Shown here: positions 52,115 through 60,238 of the stretch, piece by piece | Layout: the number at the start of each line of letters is the position of its first letter | Position numbering within the stretch: the first letter of the stretch is position 1 | Origin: Anaerostipes amylophilus | GTDB taxonomy: Bacteria > Bacillota > Clostridia > Lachnospirales > Lachnospiraceae | DNA: 64,000 bases | Reading direction: 5' to 3' | Assembly: GCF_025567365.1 (NCBI RefSeq) | Contig: NZ_JAOQJG010000003.1 | Coordinates: 62,001-126,000, forward strand | Notes under the pieces: generated by a model | The model's database searches: none | The model's input: only the letters and a program-made list of their open reading frames with translations | What the model was told of the DNA's origin: nothing | Translations under genes and position numbers: made by a program

Positions 52115-53278
52115 ATGTATACAGTAAAATGCTTAAACCCGATCGCAGACAAAGGGCTTGATTTATTTACAGAAGATTTTAAAGTCATTGATGATTTAGA
52201 TGCAGCAGATGCAGTCTTAGTAAGAAGTGCATCCATGCATGAACTTGAAGTTCCAGAAAGCCTTCTTGCAGTTGCAAGAGCTGGAGCTGGAGTTAACAAT
52301 ATTCCATTAGATGAATATGCAAAGAAAGGTATCGTAGCATTCAATACACCAGGAGCTAATGCAAATGGAGTGAAAGAATTAGTTGTTGCCGGACTTTTAC
52401 TTGCATCCCGCGATATCATTGGTGGATATAACTGGGTTAAAGAAAATGCTTCCGAAGAAAATCTTGCAAAATTAGTTGAGAAACAGAAGAAACAGTATGC
52501 AGGAAACGAATTAAAAGGAAAGAGCATTGGAGTCATCGGACTTGGAGCTATCGGAGTTTTAGTAGCAAATATCTGTAACCGTCTTGGAATGAAAGTTTAC
52601 GGATACGATCCATATGTATCTGTACGTTCCGCATGGAGTTTATCAAGAATGGTAAAACATATCGCATCTATCGATGAATTATTTGAGACATGTGATTACA
52701 TCACGATCCATGTTCCATATATGGATTCCACAAAAGAAATGATCAACAAAGAAGCCATCGATAAGATGAAAGACGGAGTGACGATCTTAAACTTTGCCAG
52801 AGGAGAATTGGTTGAGAATCAGGCAGTGATCGAAGGATTAGAATCTGGAAAAGTAAAACATTACGTTACAGACTTCCCAAGTGCAGAGATTGCTGGAGTT
52901 GATAAAGTGATCACAATTCCACATTTAGGAGCTTCTACAGAAGAATCTGAAGAAAACTGTGCAGAGATGGCAGTTGACCAGTTAATGAATTACTTAGAGA
53001 ATGGTAATATCGTAAATTCAGTCAACTATCCAAACTGTGATCTTGGAGAAGCAAATTGTGCAGCACGTATCACAGTGCATCACAAAAACCTTCCAAATAT
53101 GATCGGACAGTTAACAGCGATCCTTGCAGCAGATGGACATAACATTGCCAATATGTTAAATAAATCCAAAGGTGAATGGGCTTATTCTATGTTTGATATG
53201 GAAAAGAAAGCACCAACAGAAGAAACAGTTAAGAAAATGGAACAGATCGACGGAGTCGTTCGAGTTCGTGTACTATAG
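52115..53278 (+). CDS. serA: D-3-phosphoglycerate dehydrogenase
   Basis: It oxidises 3-phosphoglycerate at the start of serine synthesis. The 387-aa short form has the NAD motif GVIGLGAIGVLVAN, the Arg in NFARGELV, Glu/His region (PHLGASTEESEENC) and a C-terminal ACT domain (about 315-387), a likely serine-binding allosteric part. AAGGAGGAG precedes the ATG. It is 9 bp after serC and 12 bp before asd. Confidence 0.95.
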   Translation: MYTVKCLNPIADKGLDLFTEDFKVIDDLDAADAVLVRSASMHELEVPESLLAVARAGAGVNNIPLDEYAKKGIVAFNTPGANANGVKELVVAGLLLASRDIIGGYNWVKENASEENLAKLVEKQKKQYAGNELKGKSIGVIGLGAIGVLVANICNRLGMKVYGYDPYVSVRSAWSLSRMVKHIASIDELFETCDYITIHVPYMDSTKEMINKEAIDKMKDGVTILNFARGELVENQAVIEGLESGKVKHYVTDFPSAEIAGVDKVITIPHLGASTEESEENCAEMAVDQLMNYLENGNIVNSVNYPNCDLGEANCAARITVHHKNLPNMIGQLTAILAADGHNIANMLNKSKGEWAYSMFDMEKKAPTEETVKKMEQIDGVVRVRVL

Positions 53279-53290
53279 GAGAGAAGAAGC

Positions 53291-54376
53291 ATGAGTGAAA
53301 AATTAAGAGTTGGTATTTTAGGTGCAACGGGAATGGTTGGACAGCGTTTTATTTCATTATTAGAGAACCATCCATGGTTTGAAGTTACAACATTAGCTGC
53401 AAGCCCACGTTCTGCAGGAAAGACATATGAAGAAGCAGTAGGTGGACGCTGGAAAATGGATACACCAATGCCAGAAGCAGTAAAATCTATGATCGTAAAG
53501 AATGTAAACGAAGTAGAAGAAGTTGCTTCTCAGGTTGATTTTGTATTCAGTGCAGTTGATATGTCTAAAGATGAGATCAAAAAGATCGAGGAAGACTACG
53601 CAAAAACAGAAACACCAGTTGTATCTAACAACAGTGCTCACCGCTGGACACCAGACGTACCAATGGTAGTACCTGAGATCAACCCAGAACATTTCGAAGT
53701 TATCGAAAGCCAGAAGAAACGTTTAGGAACAACAAAAGGTTTCGTAGCGGTAAAACCAAATTGCTCTATCCAGAGTTATGCACCAGTTTTAACAGCATGG
53801 AAAGAATTCGAACCATATGAAGTCGTAGCTACAACATATCAGGCAATTTCCGGAGCAGGAAAAACTTTCAAAGACTGGCCTGAAATGGTAGAAAATATCA
53901 TCCCATACATCGGTGGAGAAGAAGAGAAGAGTGAACAGGAACCTCTTCGTTTATGGGGACACATTGAAGACGGTGTGATCGTGAAAGCTGAAACACCAGT
54001 GATCACAACACAGTGTATCCGTGTACCAGTATTAAACGGACATACAGCAGCAGTTTTCGTTAAATTCAAAAAGAAACCAACAAAAGAACAGTTGATCGAA
54101 AAATTAGTGAACTTCAGCGGACTTCCACAGGAATTAGATCTTCCAAGTGCTCCAAAACAGATGATCCAGTACTTAGAAGAAGATGACCGCCCACAGGTAA
54201 AAGCAGACGTAGATTACGAAAACGGAATGGGAATCTCTGTTGGACGTTTAAGAGAAGACACAGTATACGATTACAAATTCGTAGGACTTTCTCATAACAC
54301 AGTTCGTGGTGCAGCAGGTGGAGCTGTATTATGTGCAGAGACATTAAAAGCAAAAGGATATATTACAAAGAAATAA
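53291..54376 (+). CDS. asd: Aspartate-semialdehyde dehydrogenase, archaeal/fungal-type
   Basis: It reduces aspartyl phosphate to aspartate semialdehyde for lysine, threonine and methionine. The 361-aa protein has the NADP motif GATGMVGQRF, VVSNNSAHR, the catalytic Cys in KPNCSIQSY and the later His in GHTAAVFVKF. The ALLENHPWFE-like start and overall length match the archaeal/fungal branch, common in Clostridia, rather than the E. coli type. GGAGAGAAG precedes the ATG. It is the last gene of the block, followed by a terminator. Confidence 0.95.
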   Translation: MSEKLRVGILGATGMVGQRFISLLENHPWFEVTTLAASPRSAGKTYEEAVGGRWKMDTPMPEAVKSMIVKNVNEVEEVASQVDFVFSAVDMSKDEIKKIEEDYAKTETPVVSNNSAHRWTPDVPMVVPEINPEHFEVIESQKKRLGTTKGFVAVKPNCSIQSYAPVLTAWKEFEPYEVVATTYQAISGAGKTFKDWPEMVENIIPYIGGEEEKSEQEPLRLWGHIEDGVIVKAETPVITTQCIRVPVLNGHTAAVFVKFKKKPTKEQLIEKLVNFSGLPQELDLPSAPKQMIQYLEEDDRPQVKADVDYENGMGISVGRLREDTVYDYKFVGLSHNTVRGAAGGAVLCAETLKAKGYITKK

Positions 54377-54408
54377 GCATTGTAATTAATAGATAAACTT
54401 GCTATGAT

Positions 54409-54436
54409 AAGAAACACGTAGAAATACGTGTTTCTT
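54409..54436 (+). terminator. Terminator after asd
   Basis: AAGAAACACGT (54409-54419) and ACGTGTTTCTT (54426-54436) form an 11-bp stem; the T-run lies within the second arm. Confidence 0.78.
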
Positions 54437-54505
54437 TCATGTTATGCGTCTTATGGCGCACGTTGCTAAGTACATGAAAAAATATAAGATAAAAAAGGAG
54501 ATAGT

Positions 54506-55375
54506 ATGTTAGCACAGATACAATCAATGTTCGCAGCAGTGGACTTAAGTAAGATTGACTGGAATCAGTTTTTTGAAAAATATCTGGAAATTGCAATGAG
54601 TATCATAGGGAAAGTTATTGTATCATTTTTGATCATTGTCATCGGATTTAAACTGATCAAAATCCTGATTACTCTTTTAAAAACAACCTTTGAGAAGGCA
54701 GAGATCGATTATGGAGTGATCTCATTTTCCTGTTCCTTCATAAGGATTGGATTGCGATGTATTGTAATTTTTATGGCAGTGGCACATATGGGAGTAGAAG
54801 TAAGTTCCTTTATCGCATTATTAGGATCTGCCGGTGTAGCAGTAGGTTTAGCATTACAAGGAACACTTTCTAACGTAGCTGGCGGAGTTTTATTATTAAT
54901 TCTGAAACCATTTCAGGTGGGAGATTATATTGTATTAACAGGAACCAACTGCGAAGGAGAAGTTGCAGCGATGGACATTTTCTACACAAAGCTTAAGACT
55001 GTTGATAACCGAGTGATCGTTATTCCAAATGGTACATTAAGCAATTCCAATCTGATCAACAACACCAAACAGGATCGAAGATTGATTGATATTGAAGTAG
55101 GAATCTCTTATGATGCTGATATCAGAGAAGTCAAAAAGATTTTAAATGAGATTGCAAGAGAAGAAAAAAGGATCATTGATCAAGATGGAGTTGAAATTTT
55201 TGTGAGCAGTTTAGCAGACAGCTCTGTGATGATGGGGATCAGGTGCTGGGTTCCAACATCGGATTATGTAGCAACAAAATGGGCGTTGAATGAAGAGATT
55301 AAACTTCGATTTGATGAGGAAGGAATAGAGATACCTTATCAGAAATTGGATGTTTGTATTAAAAATGAAGTGTAA
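54506..55375 (+). CDS. mscS: MscS-family mechanosensitive channel
   Basis: A 289-aa small-conductance mechanosensitive channel. Three membrane segments are seen (about 28-50, 70-92 and 95-125), the last being the Gly/Ala-rich pore helix with LLGSAGVAVGLALQGTLSNVAGG. The MscS beta domain follows (VGDYIVLTG, VIVIPNGTLSNS) and a C-terminal alpha-beta domain. It releases solutes on osmotic downshift. AAAAGGAGA precedes the ATG. It is monocistronic. Confidence 0.93.
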   Translation: MLAQIQSMFAAVDLSKIDWNQFFEKYLEIAMSIIGKVIVSFLIIVIGFKLIKILITLLKTTFEKAEIDYGVISFSCSFIRIGLRCIVIFMAVAHMGVEVSSFIALLGSAGVAVGLALQGTLSNVAGGVLLLILKPFQVGDYIVLTGTNCEGEVAAMDIFYTKLKTVDNRVIVIPNGTLSNSNLINNTKQDRRLIDIEVGISYDADIREVKKILNEIAREEKRIIDQDGVEIFVSSLADSSVMMGIRCWVPTSDYVATKWALNEEIKLRFDEEGIEIPYQKLDVCIKNEV

Positions 55376-55468
55376 TTGAAAAAATAGGAAGTAAAGATTA
55401 TTTCAAAGAGCAGTCAATGCATCAATTCAGTTTGTTATGCTGTACTTTAACCATATCTTTTGGTATAG

Positions 55469-55498
55469 TTGAATTAAAAAAATACAACTTTGTATAGA
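55469..55498 (+). promoter_or_regulatory. Possible promoter of the AAA/PD-(D/E)XK gene
   Basis: TTGAAT (55469-55474), an 18-nt spacer and TATAGA (55493-55498). It is a weak match in an AT-rich gap. Confidence 0.35.
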
Positions 55499-55528
55499 AT
55501 CATGGAATAAGAAAGAAGAGGTCTTGAT

Positions 55529-57136
55529 ATGGGAAGATACTTAAACAGTTCAACTTCATATGTATTATACAAAAATGAAACGATGAAGCCATATTTTGTA
55601 GATAAAACAAAGTTGTTATCAGAGTTATTTCCATTTTTAGAAGTTGGAAATACACATATTTGTATTACAAGACCAAGACGTTTTGGAAAAACAATGATTG
55701 CAAACATGATTGCCTCTTTTTTAGGGAAAAGAAAAAGTGAAAATGGGCTGTTTGAATCATTGAATATATCTCAAAATAAAGAATATATAAAGTATAAAAA
55801 TCAATATGATGTTATATTCATTGACTTTAGCAAAATGCCAAGAGAATGTCATTCATATCGAGAATATATTGATCGTATAGAAGAAAATTTGATCAGAGAT
55901 TTAAAAAAAGCATATCCAGATATTGAAATTTATGAAGGAGATTCAGCAGCAGATGTATTAGAAACAATTTTTGAAGAATATGATGAACAGAGATTTATAT
56001 TCGTGTTTGACGAGTGGGATTTTATTTTCCATAAGGATTTTATTAAAGAGGAAGATAAAAAGCAATATATTCTATTTTTGAGTAATCTATTAAAAGATCG
56101 TCCGTATGTAATCATGACATATATGACAGGAATTTTACCAATTGCTAAGTATTCAAGTGGCTCTGAATTAAATATGTTCTGGGAATATAATATGGCATCA
56201 GAAACAAAATATAGTGAATATTTTGGATTTACAGATGAGGAGGTAGATGAACTTTTTGAAAGGTATGAACATAATAATGAGAATGCTCAAATTTCAAGAC
56301 AAGATTTAAGAATTTGGTATGATGGATATACAACAAAATCTGGAGAGAGAATCTATAATCCCAGATCCGTTGTACTTGCTCTTATGAATAACAATATAGG
56401 AAATTATTGGACAAGTTCAGGACCATACGATGAAATTTTTTATTATATCAGAAAGAATATTGATGATGTACAAAATGATCTGGCTCTAATGATATCAGGA
56501 GAGTCAGTGCAGGTAAAAATTCAGGAATATGCTGCAGCAGCTATGAGACTTGAAACAAAAAGTGAGATATTTTCAGCTATGGTAGTATATGGATTTTTGA
56601 GTTATGAAGATGGTAAAGTAAGAATACCAAATAAAGAATTGATGAATAAATTTGATGATATGATTCAAAAAGAAGAATCTCTAGGATATGTTTATCGTTT
56701 GGCAAAAGAGTCAGAAAGAATGTTACAAGCAACTTTAGCAGAAGATACTCAGGTAATGGAAGAAATCTTAGAATACGCACATAATACAGAAACACCAATT
56801 CTATCATATAATAATGAAACGGAATTATCAGCAATTATAAATCTTGTTTATCTTTCAGCAAGGGACAAATATCGTGTAGAAAGAGAAGACAAAGCAGACA
56901 AGGGATTTGTTGATTATATTTTTTATCCAGAGAATAAGAAGGATCCAGGAATTATATTAGAATTAAAAGTAGATCATAGTCCAAGAGAAGCATTAAAGCA
57001 GATTGTGGACAAAGATTATAAATTAAAATTTCAAGGAAAAATAGGTGAAATAAAAACAGATCATAAAATCTTAGGTGTTGGAATCAGTTATGATGAGAAG
57101 ACAAAGAAACATAGTTGTGTGACACAGTGGTTATAA
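55529..57136 (+). CDS. AAA-ATPase-like / PD-(D/E)XK nuclease family protein
   Basis: A 535-aa protein of the two-domain PF09820/PF08011 group. The ATPase part has a modified P-loop RPRRFGKTM (48-56) and a Walker B-like VFDEWDF near residue 155. The C-terminal part has a PD-(D/E)XK-type core: FVDYIF then ILELKVDHS (Asp...Glu-x-Lys). Such genes are abundant and variable in gut bacteria, often as strain-specific islands; the role is unknown, with defence or mobile-element functions proposed by analogy. It is AT-rich against its neighbours. GAGG precedes the ATG. It abuts the pdxS fragment. Confidence 0.85.
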   Translation: MGRYLNSSTSYVLYKNETMKPYFVDKTKLLSELFPFLEVGNTHICITRPRRFGKTMIANMIASFLGKRKSENGLFESLNISQNKEYIKYKNQYDVIFIDFSKMPRECHSYREYIDRIEENLIRDLKKAYPDIEIYEGDSAADVLETIFEEYDEQRFIFVFDEWDFIFHKDFIKEEDKKQYILFLSNLLKDRPYVIMTYMTGILPIAKYSSGSELNMFWEYNMASETKYSEYFGFTDEEVDELFERYEHNNENAQISRQDLRIWYDGYTTKSGERIYNPRSVVLALMNNNIGNYWTSSGPYDEIFYYIRKNIDDVQNDLALMISGESVQVKIQEYAAAAMRLETKSEIFSAMVVYGFLSYEDGKVRIPNKELMNKFDDMIQKEESLGYVYRLAKESERMLQATLAEDTQVMEEILEYAHNTETPILSYNNETELSAIINLVYLSARDKYRVEREDKADKGFVDYIFYPENKKDPGIILELKVDHSPREALKQIVDKDYKLKFQGKIGEIKTDHKILGVGISYDEKTKKHSCVTQWL

Positions 57137-57188
57137 AGTCATTGAATGCAAATTATTTTTCACAAAATAAGAGCATTCAATGACTTTT
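57137..57188 (+). terminator. Terminator between the AAA/PD-(D/E)XK gene and the pdxS fragment
   Basis: GTCATTGAATGC (57138-57149) and GCATTCAATGAC (57172-57183) form a perfect 12-bp stem followed by TTTTCTTATTTT. It lies directly upstream of the pdxS break point. Confidence 0.85.
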
Positions 57189-57204
57189 CTTATTTTATTA
57201 AGAT

Positions 57205-57525
57205 ATGACACAACGAGTCCCTTATGATCTGGTATTATACGTTCATGAAAATGGAAAACTTCCAGTCGTAAACTTCGCAGCAGGTGGAGTCGCAACACCA
57301 GCCGATGCAGCCCTAATGATGCAGTTAGGAGCAGAAGGAGTCTTCGTAGGATCAGGAATCTTCAAATCTGGAAATCCAGCCAAACGAGCAGCAGCGATCG
57401 TACAGGCAGTCACAAACTTTACAGATGCTAAACGAATCGCAGAATTATCCAAAGACCTTGGAGAAGCAATGGTAGGAATCAACGAACAGGAAATCGAATT
57501 ATTAATGGAAGAAAGAGGAAAATAA
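57205..57525 (+). pseudogene. pdxS: pdxS 3' fragment (PLP synthase subunit)
   Basis: The 106 codons match only the C-terminal third of PdxS, a protein of about 290 aa: VPYDLVLYVHENGKLP, NFAAGGVATPADAALMMQLG, VFVGSGIFKSGNP and the GEAMVGIN tail. About 190 N-terminal residues, including the active-site lysines, are missing. The first codon is not preceded by a ribosome site. The break lies 15-20 bp after the terminator of the preceding gene. It cannot make PLP. Confidence 0.88.
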
Positions 57526-57526
57526 G

Positions 57527-57910
57527 ATGAAGAAAGTCGGTGTTTTAGCATTACAGGGCGCATTTATCGAACATGAAAAAATGCTTGAACAACTAGGAGT
57601 TTCCTGTATTGAATTACGAAACAAAGAAGATTTAGAAAAACCATACGATGGAATTATCCTTCCCGGCGGTGAAAGCACCGTTCAGGGAAAACTCTTAAAA
57701 GAACTGGATATGTTTGATACGATCAAGAAACAGATCGAAGAAGGAATGCCAGTCCTCGCAACCTGTGCAGGACTCATTCTTCTTGCAAAAGATATCAAAG
57801 ACCAAGAAGAAACATACTTTGGAACGATACCAATGTGTGTGAAAAGGAATGCATATGGAAGACAGCTAGGAAGCTTCTTTACAACGAAGGAATTTGAAGG
57901 AATTGGATGA
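57527..57910 (+). pseudogene. pdxT: Truncated pdxT (PLP synthase glutaminase)
   Basis: The open frame of 127 aa matches the first two thirds of PdxT (about 190 aa): KKVGVLALQGAFIEHE, LPGGESTVQGKLL, the nucleophile Cys in LATCAGLILLA and NAYGRQLGSF. It stops right after EFEGIG, so the region with the catalytic His and Glu is absent. The pair is thus broken at both ends, with the inner junction (1 bp gap) intact. It is a remnant of a pdxST operon. Confidence 0.88.
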
Positions 57911-57963
57911 GAATTTGAGAGTACATGAAAAATTTATTAGCAGATTGTAGATTTATTTTGAAG

Positions 57964-57998
57964 AAAGAGATGCCAAAGGAAAAGGCATCTCTTTTTTT
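57964..57998 (+). terminator. Terminator after the pdxT remnant
   Basis: AAAGAGATGCC (57964-57974) and GGCATCTCTTT (57984-57994) form an 11-bp stem followed by TTTT. It may be the original terminator of pdxST. Confidence 0.85.
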
Positions 57999-58158
57999 GA
58001 TATAGATTAGATTGAATCTCTTTTGTACATTTTGCAAAATAATATAGACGATATATTGATAAAATTATTCAAAGTAACTAAAAAACAAGTTGAATTAAAA
58101 CAGTAAACATGTTAAAGTAAAAGTAATTAAAAAAACAGTTAAAAAGGGGATGAGTAAG

Positions 58159-58530
58159 ATGGAATATTTAACTAACACAGAAGAATTAATGATGAAATGT
58201 ATCTGGAACTACGGAAAAGAGATGCCATTTCTGCGAATGGGAGAAGAATTAAAGGACAAATTTCATAAAGAATATAAACGTACAAGTATTCGAACCTATT
58301 TGTTCCGTTTAGAAGATAAAGGATATATTAAAGTAGAGAAAAGGGGAAGAAAAGCATATATCAATGCATTGATTGACGAAACAACATATAAGACAGAGAA
58401 AGCAGCAAGCATGCTGGATGAATGGTTTGACGGATCAGCAAAAGAGCTGTTCAGTGCATTGAATCAAAAGATTCCCAAAGAAGATCAAGAAAGTTTGAAG
58501 GATATGTTAGATGAGATGGATTTTAAATAA
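58159..58530 (+). CDS. BlaI/MecI-family repressor
   Basis: A 123-aa winged-helix repressor (penicillinase repressor family), N-terminal DNA-binding domain (about 1-75, with TSIRTYLFRLEDKGYIKVEKRGR) and a C-terminal dimer domain with the cleavage-prone region. GGGGA gives the site for the ATG at 58159; the ATG at 58150 overlaps it. Such repressors are cut or released when a partner M56 protease senses a signal. The partner gene overlaps its end by 20 bp. No beta-lactamase gene is in the window. Confidence 0.86.
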   Translation: MEYLTNTEELMMKCIWNYGKEMPFLRMGEELKDKFHKEYKRTSIRTYLFRLEDKGYIKVEKRGRKAYINALIDETTYKTEKAASMLDEWFDGSAKELFSALNQKIPKEDQESLKDMLDEMDFK

Positions 58531-59935
58531 TATAGTGATCAATGGATTTACATATATCGTTTTTGGAACAGCCTTAGGAACGATCGTATATTTGATATGG
58601 AAATTAGCTGGACGATGGTCTGAGAAGAGAGGATATGTAGATATCAGCTATTGGATCTGGAAAGTTGTATTATTATCTTTTTGGTGTCCGATATCATTTT
58701 TTGTGTTATTAAAGATAAGGAAAAATGGTTTGTATGGATTTGAATTCTGGAAGACAGCTTTTATTATGGACATAGCTTCTATTTTATTTTTTATATGGGT
58801 AGCTGGAACTGTGATATGTATAATACGCTATGGAAATCAGCATAGAAAGATACATAAAGCGATCAGACAATGTGAAGTTAAAGAACAATCTCCAATACTG
58901 CAAGAACAAATCAGTGAAATCAGTAAGAGAGTAAAACTTCACAGAAGTGTAAAACCAGTGATATTACATATGATCGAAGTTCCAATGGCATATGGACTTT
59001 TCCAGCCAAAAGTTCTGCTGCCAGCCAAAGAATATAGTCAACAGGAATTAGAAGTGATTCTGTTGCATGAGCTAGTACATCATAAACACCATGATCTGTT
59101 CTGGAAACAACTGTTTCAGATCACGAGATGTATTTACTGGTTTCATCCTGCAATGCAGGATATTCTGAGACAGCTAGATCAATGGGGAGAGACAGTATGT
59201 GATATGACGGTCAGCAGATATGTAAAGAGTGTAAAAGACTATTTCAATATTATTATAACAATAGCGGTAGAACGACCAGAATGTGATGTCTATATGGCAG
59301 GACTTTGTGAGGGAACCAAGCTGCTTATGTTAAGAATGCAGAGAATGAATGCCTATATGAAGAAGCGACCACTAAAGAAGGTTGTATCTGCAGGATTGGT
59401 AATAATGGTCTTTGGAGTCAGTGCAGTGACTGTGGCGGCATCATCTGTTGGGTATGCTAAGGGGTATAGTTACATTGCGGATAAGACACAAGATAATGAG
59501 ATTGCTACAATAGAAGATGTTCCACAACAGGATTTTGAGGAAAAAACAGAAAAACTGTCAAAAAGTAAAACAACAATAATATTAGATGAAAAAATTCCAC
59601 GAATGAATGGTGAAATAGCATTCAGTAATACGATAAAAGCAGGACAAAGACTAGAAAGTAAAAAAGCCTATATCAAAAGAGGAACAATCGTTGAGTTGTC
59701 GGTAACTTCAGGAATGGAAGAAGACGGAGATAGTAAAGATATTTCCACAGGAATTACAGATATGAAAGGGAATGCAAGATATATAAGCGATGATTGGGAT
59801 TTATGGTATTCTTTCAAAATAGAAAAGTCAGGGTATTATAAAATATATGTAGAAAATTATGGGGAGAAAGTAGTTAATGTAGCAGGAACATGTAGTTTAA
59901 AAGAGGAGGAAGCAGCAAATGAAAAAAATAATTAG
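58511..59935 (+). CDS. BlaR1-like M56 membrane metalloprotease
   Basis: A 474-aa sensor protease. Membrane segments are near 10-33, 45-67, 84-104 and 297-315. The M56 catalytic motif HELVH (186-190) with a downstream Glu227 (GETVCD) forms the zinc site. Outside the last helix lies a small beta-rich domain of about 155 residues (VELSVTSG...YYKIYVENYGEK). It has no penicillin-binding (BlaR1 sensor) domain, so the signal is unlikely to be a beta-lactam. Overlap with the repressor gene (20 bp) suggests coupled control. GGATATG-like bases precede the ATG. Confidence 0.86.
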   Translation: MRWILNNIVINGFTYIVFGTALGTIVYLIWKLAGRWSEKRGYVDISYWIWKVVLLSFWCPISFFVLLKIRKNGLYGFEFWKTAFIMDIASILFFIWVAGTVICIIRYGNQHRKIHKAIRQCEVKEQSPILQEQISEISKRVKLHRSVKPVILHMIEVPMAYGLFQPKVLLPAKEYSQQELEVILLHELVHHKHHDLFWKQLFQITRCIYWFHPAMQDILRQLDQWGETVCDMTVSRYVKSVKDYFNIIITIAVERPECDVYMAGLCEGTKLLMLRMQRMNAYMKKRPLKKVVSAGLVIMVFGVSAVTVAASSVGYAKGYSYIADKTQDNEIATIEDVPQQDFEEKTEKLSKSKTTIILDEKIPRMNGEIAFSNTIKAGQRLESKKAYIKRGTIVELSVTSGMEEDGDSKDISTGITDMKGNARYISDDWDLWYSFKIEKSGYYKIYVENYGEKVVNVAGTCSLKEEEAANEKNN

Positions 59936-60212
59936 TATGATGATGGTAGTTATCTGTATATGTGGAACTCATTATAATGTAAGAGCAGAAGAAAATGAGT
60001 ATATAGAGTCAGATATTATTTTAGAAGATGGTTTTATTGAAGAAATTGAATCGAATACAGGGATTATTCCCAATAGTACGCAAGTATCTTTAGATTGGAC
60101 TGTAAAAGCGAACGTATTAAAAAGAACAAGTGAATTTTATAAAAAACAAGGAAGTAGTATTTATACAAAAATAGATATTAGCCCAGCAAAAAAATCAATA
60201 ATGCCCAAATGA
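59919..60212 (+). CDS. Small secreted protein, probably truncated (97 aa)
   Basis: AGAGGAGGAAG precedes the ATG, and a signal peptide covers about 1-23 (ending near VRA). The rest holds an acidic stretch (YIESDIILEDGFIEEIES) and then a beta-prone segment (KQGSSIYTKIDISPAKKSI) that looks like the start of the same kind of small domain as in the M56 protein's C-terminus, then stops. The function is unknown. It overlaps the protease gene by 17 bp and lies 26 bp before the RHS-type gene. Confidence 0.5.
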   Translation: MKKIISMMMVVICICGTHYNVRAEENEYIESDIILEDGFIEEIESNTGIIPNSTQVSLDWTVKANVLKRTSEFYKKQGSSIYTKIDISPAKKSIMPK

Positions 60213-60238
60213 AAAATAAGCACAGAAAGGGTACGCTT

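Noticed and set aside
57243..57563. Minus-strand frame over the pdxS fragment
   Set aside because: It is an antisense shadow of conserved PdxS codons.
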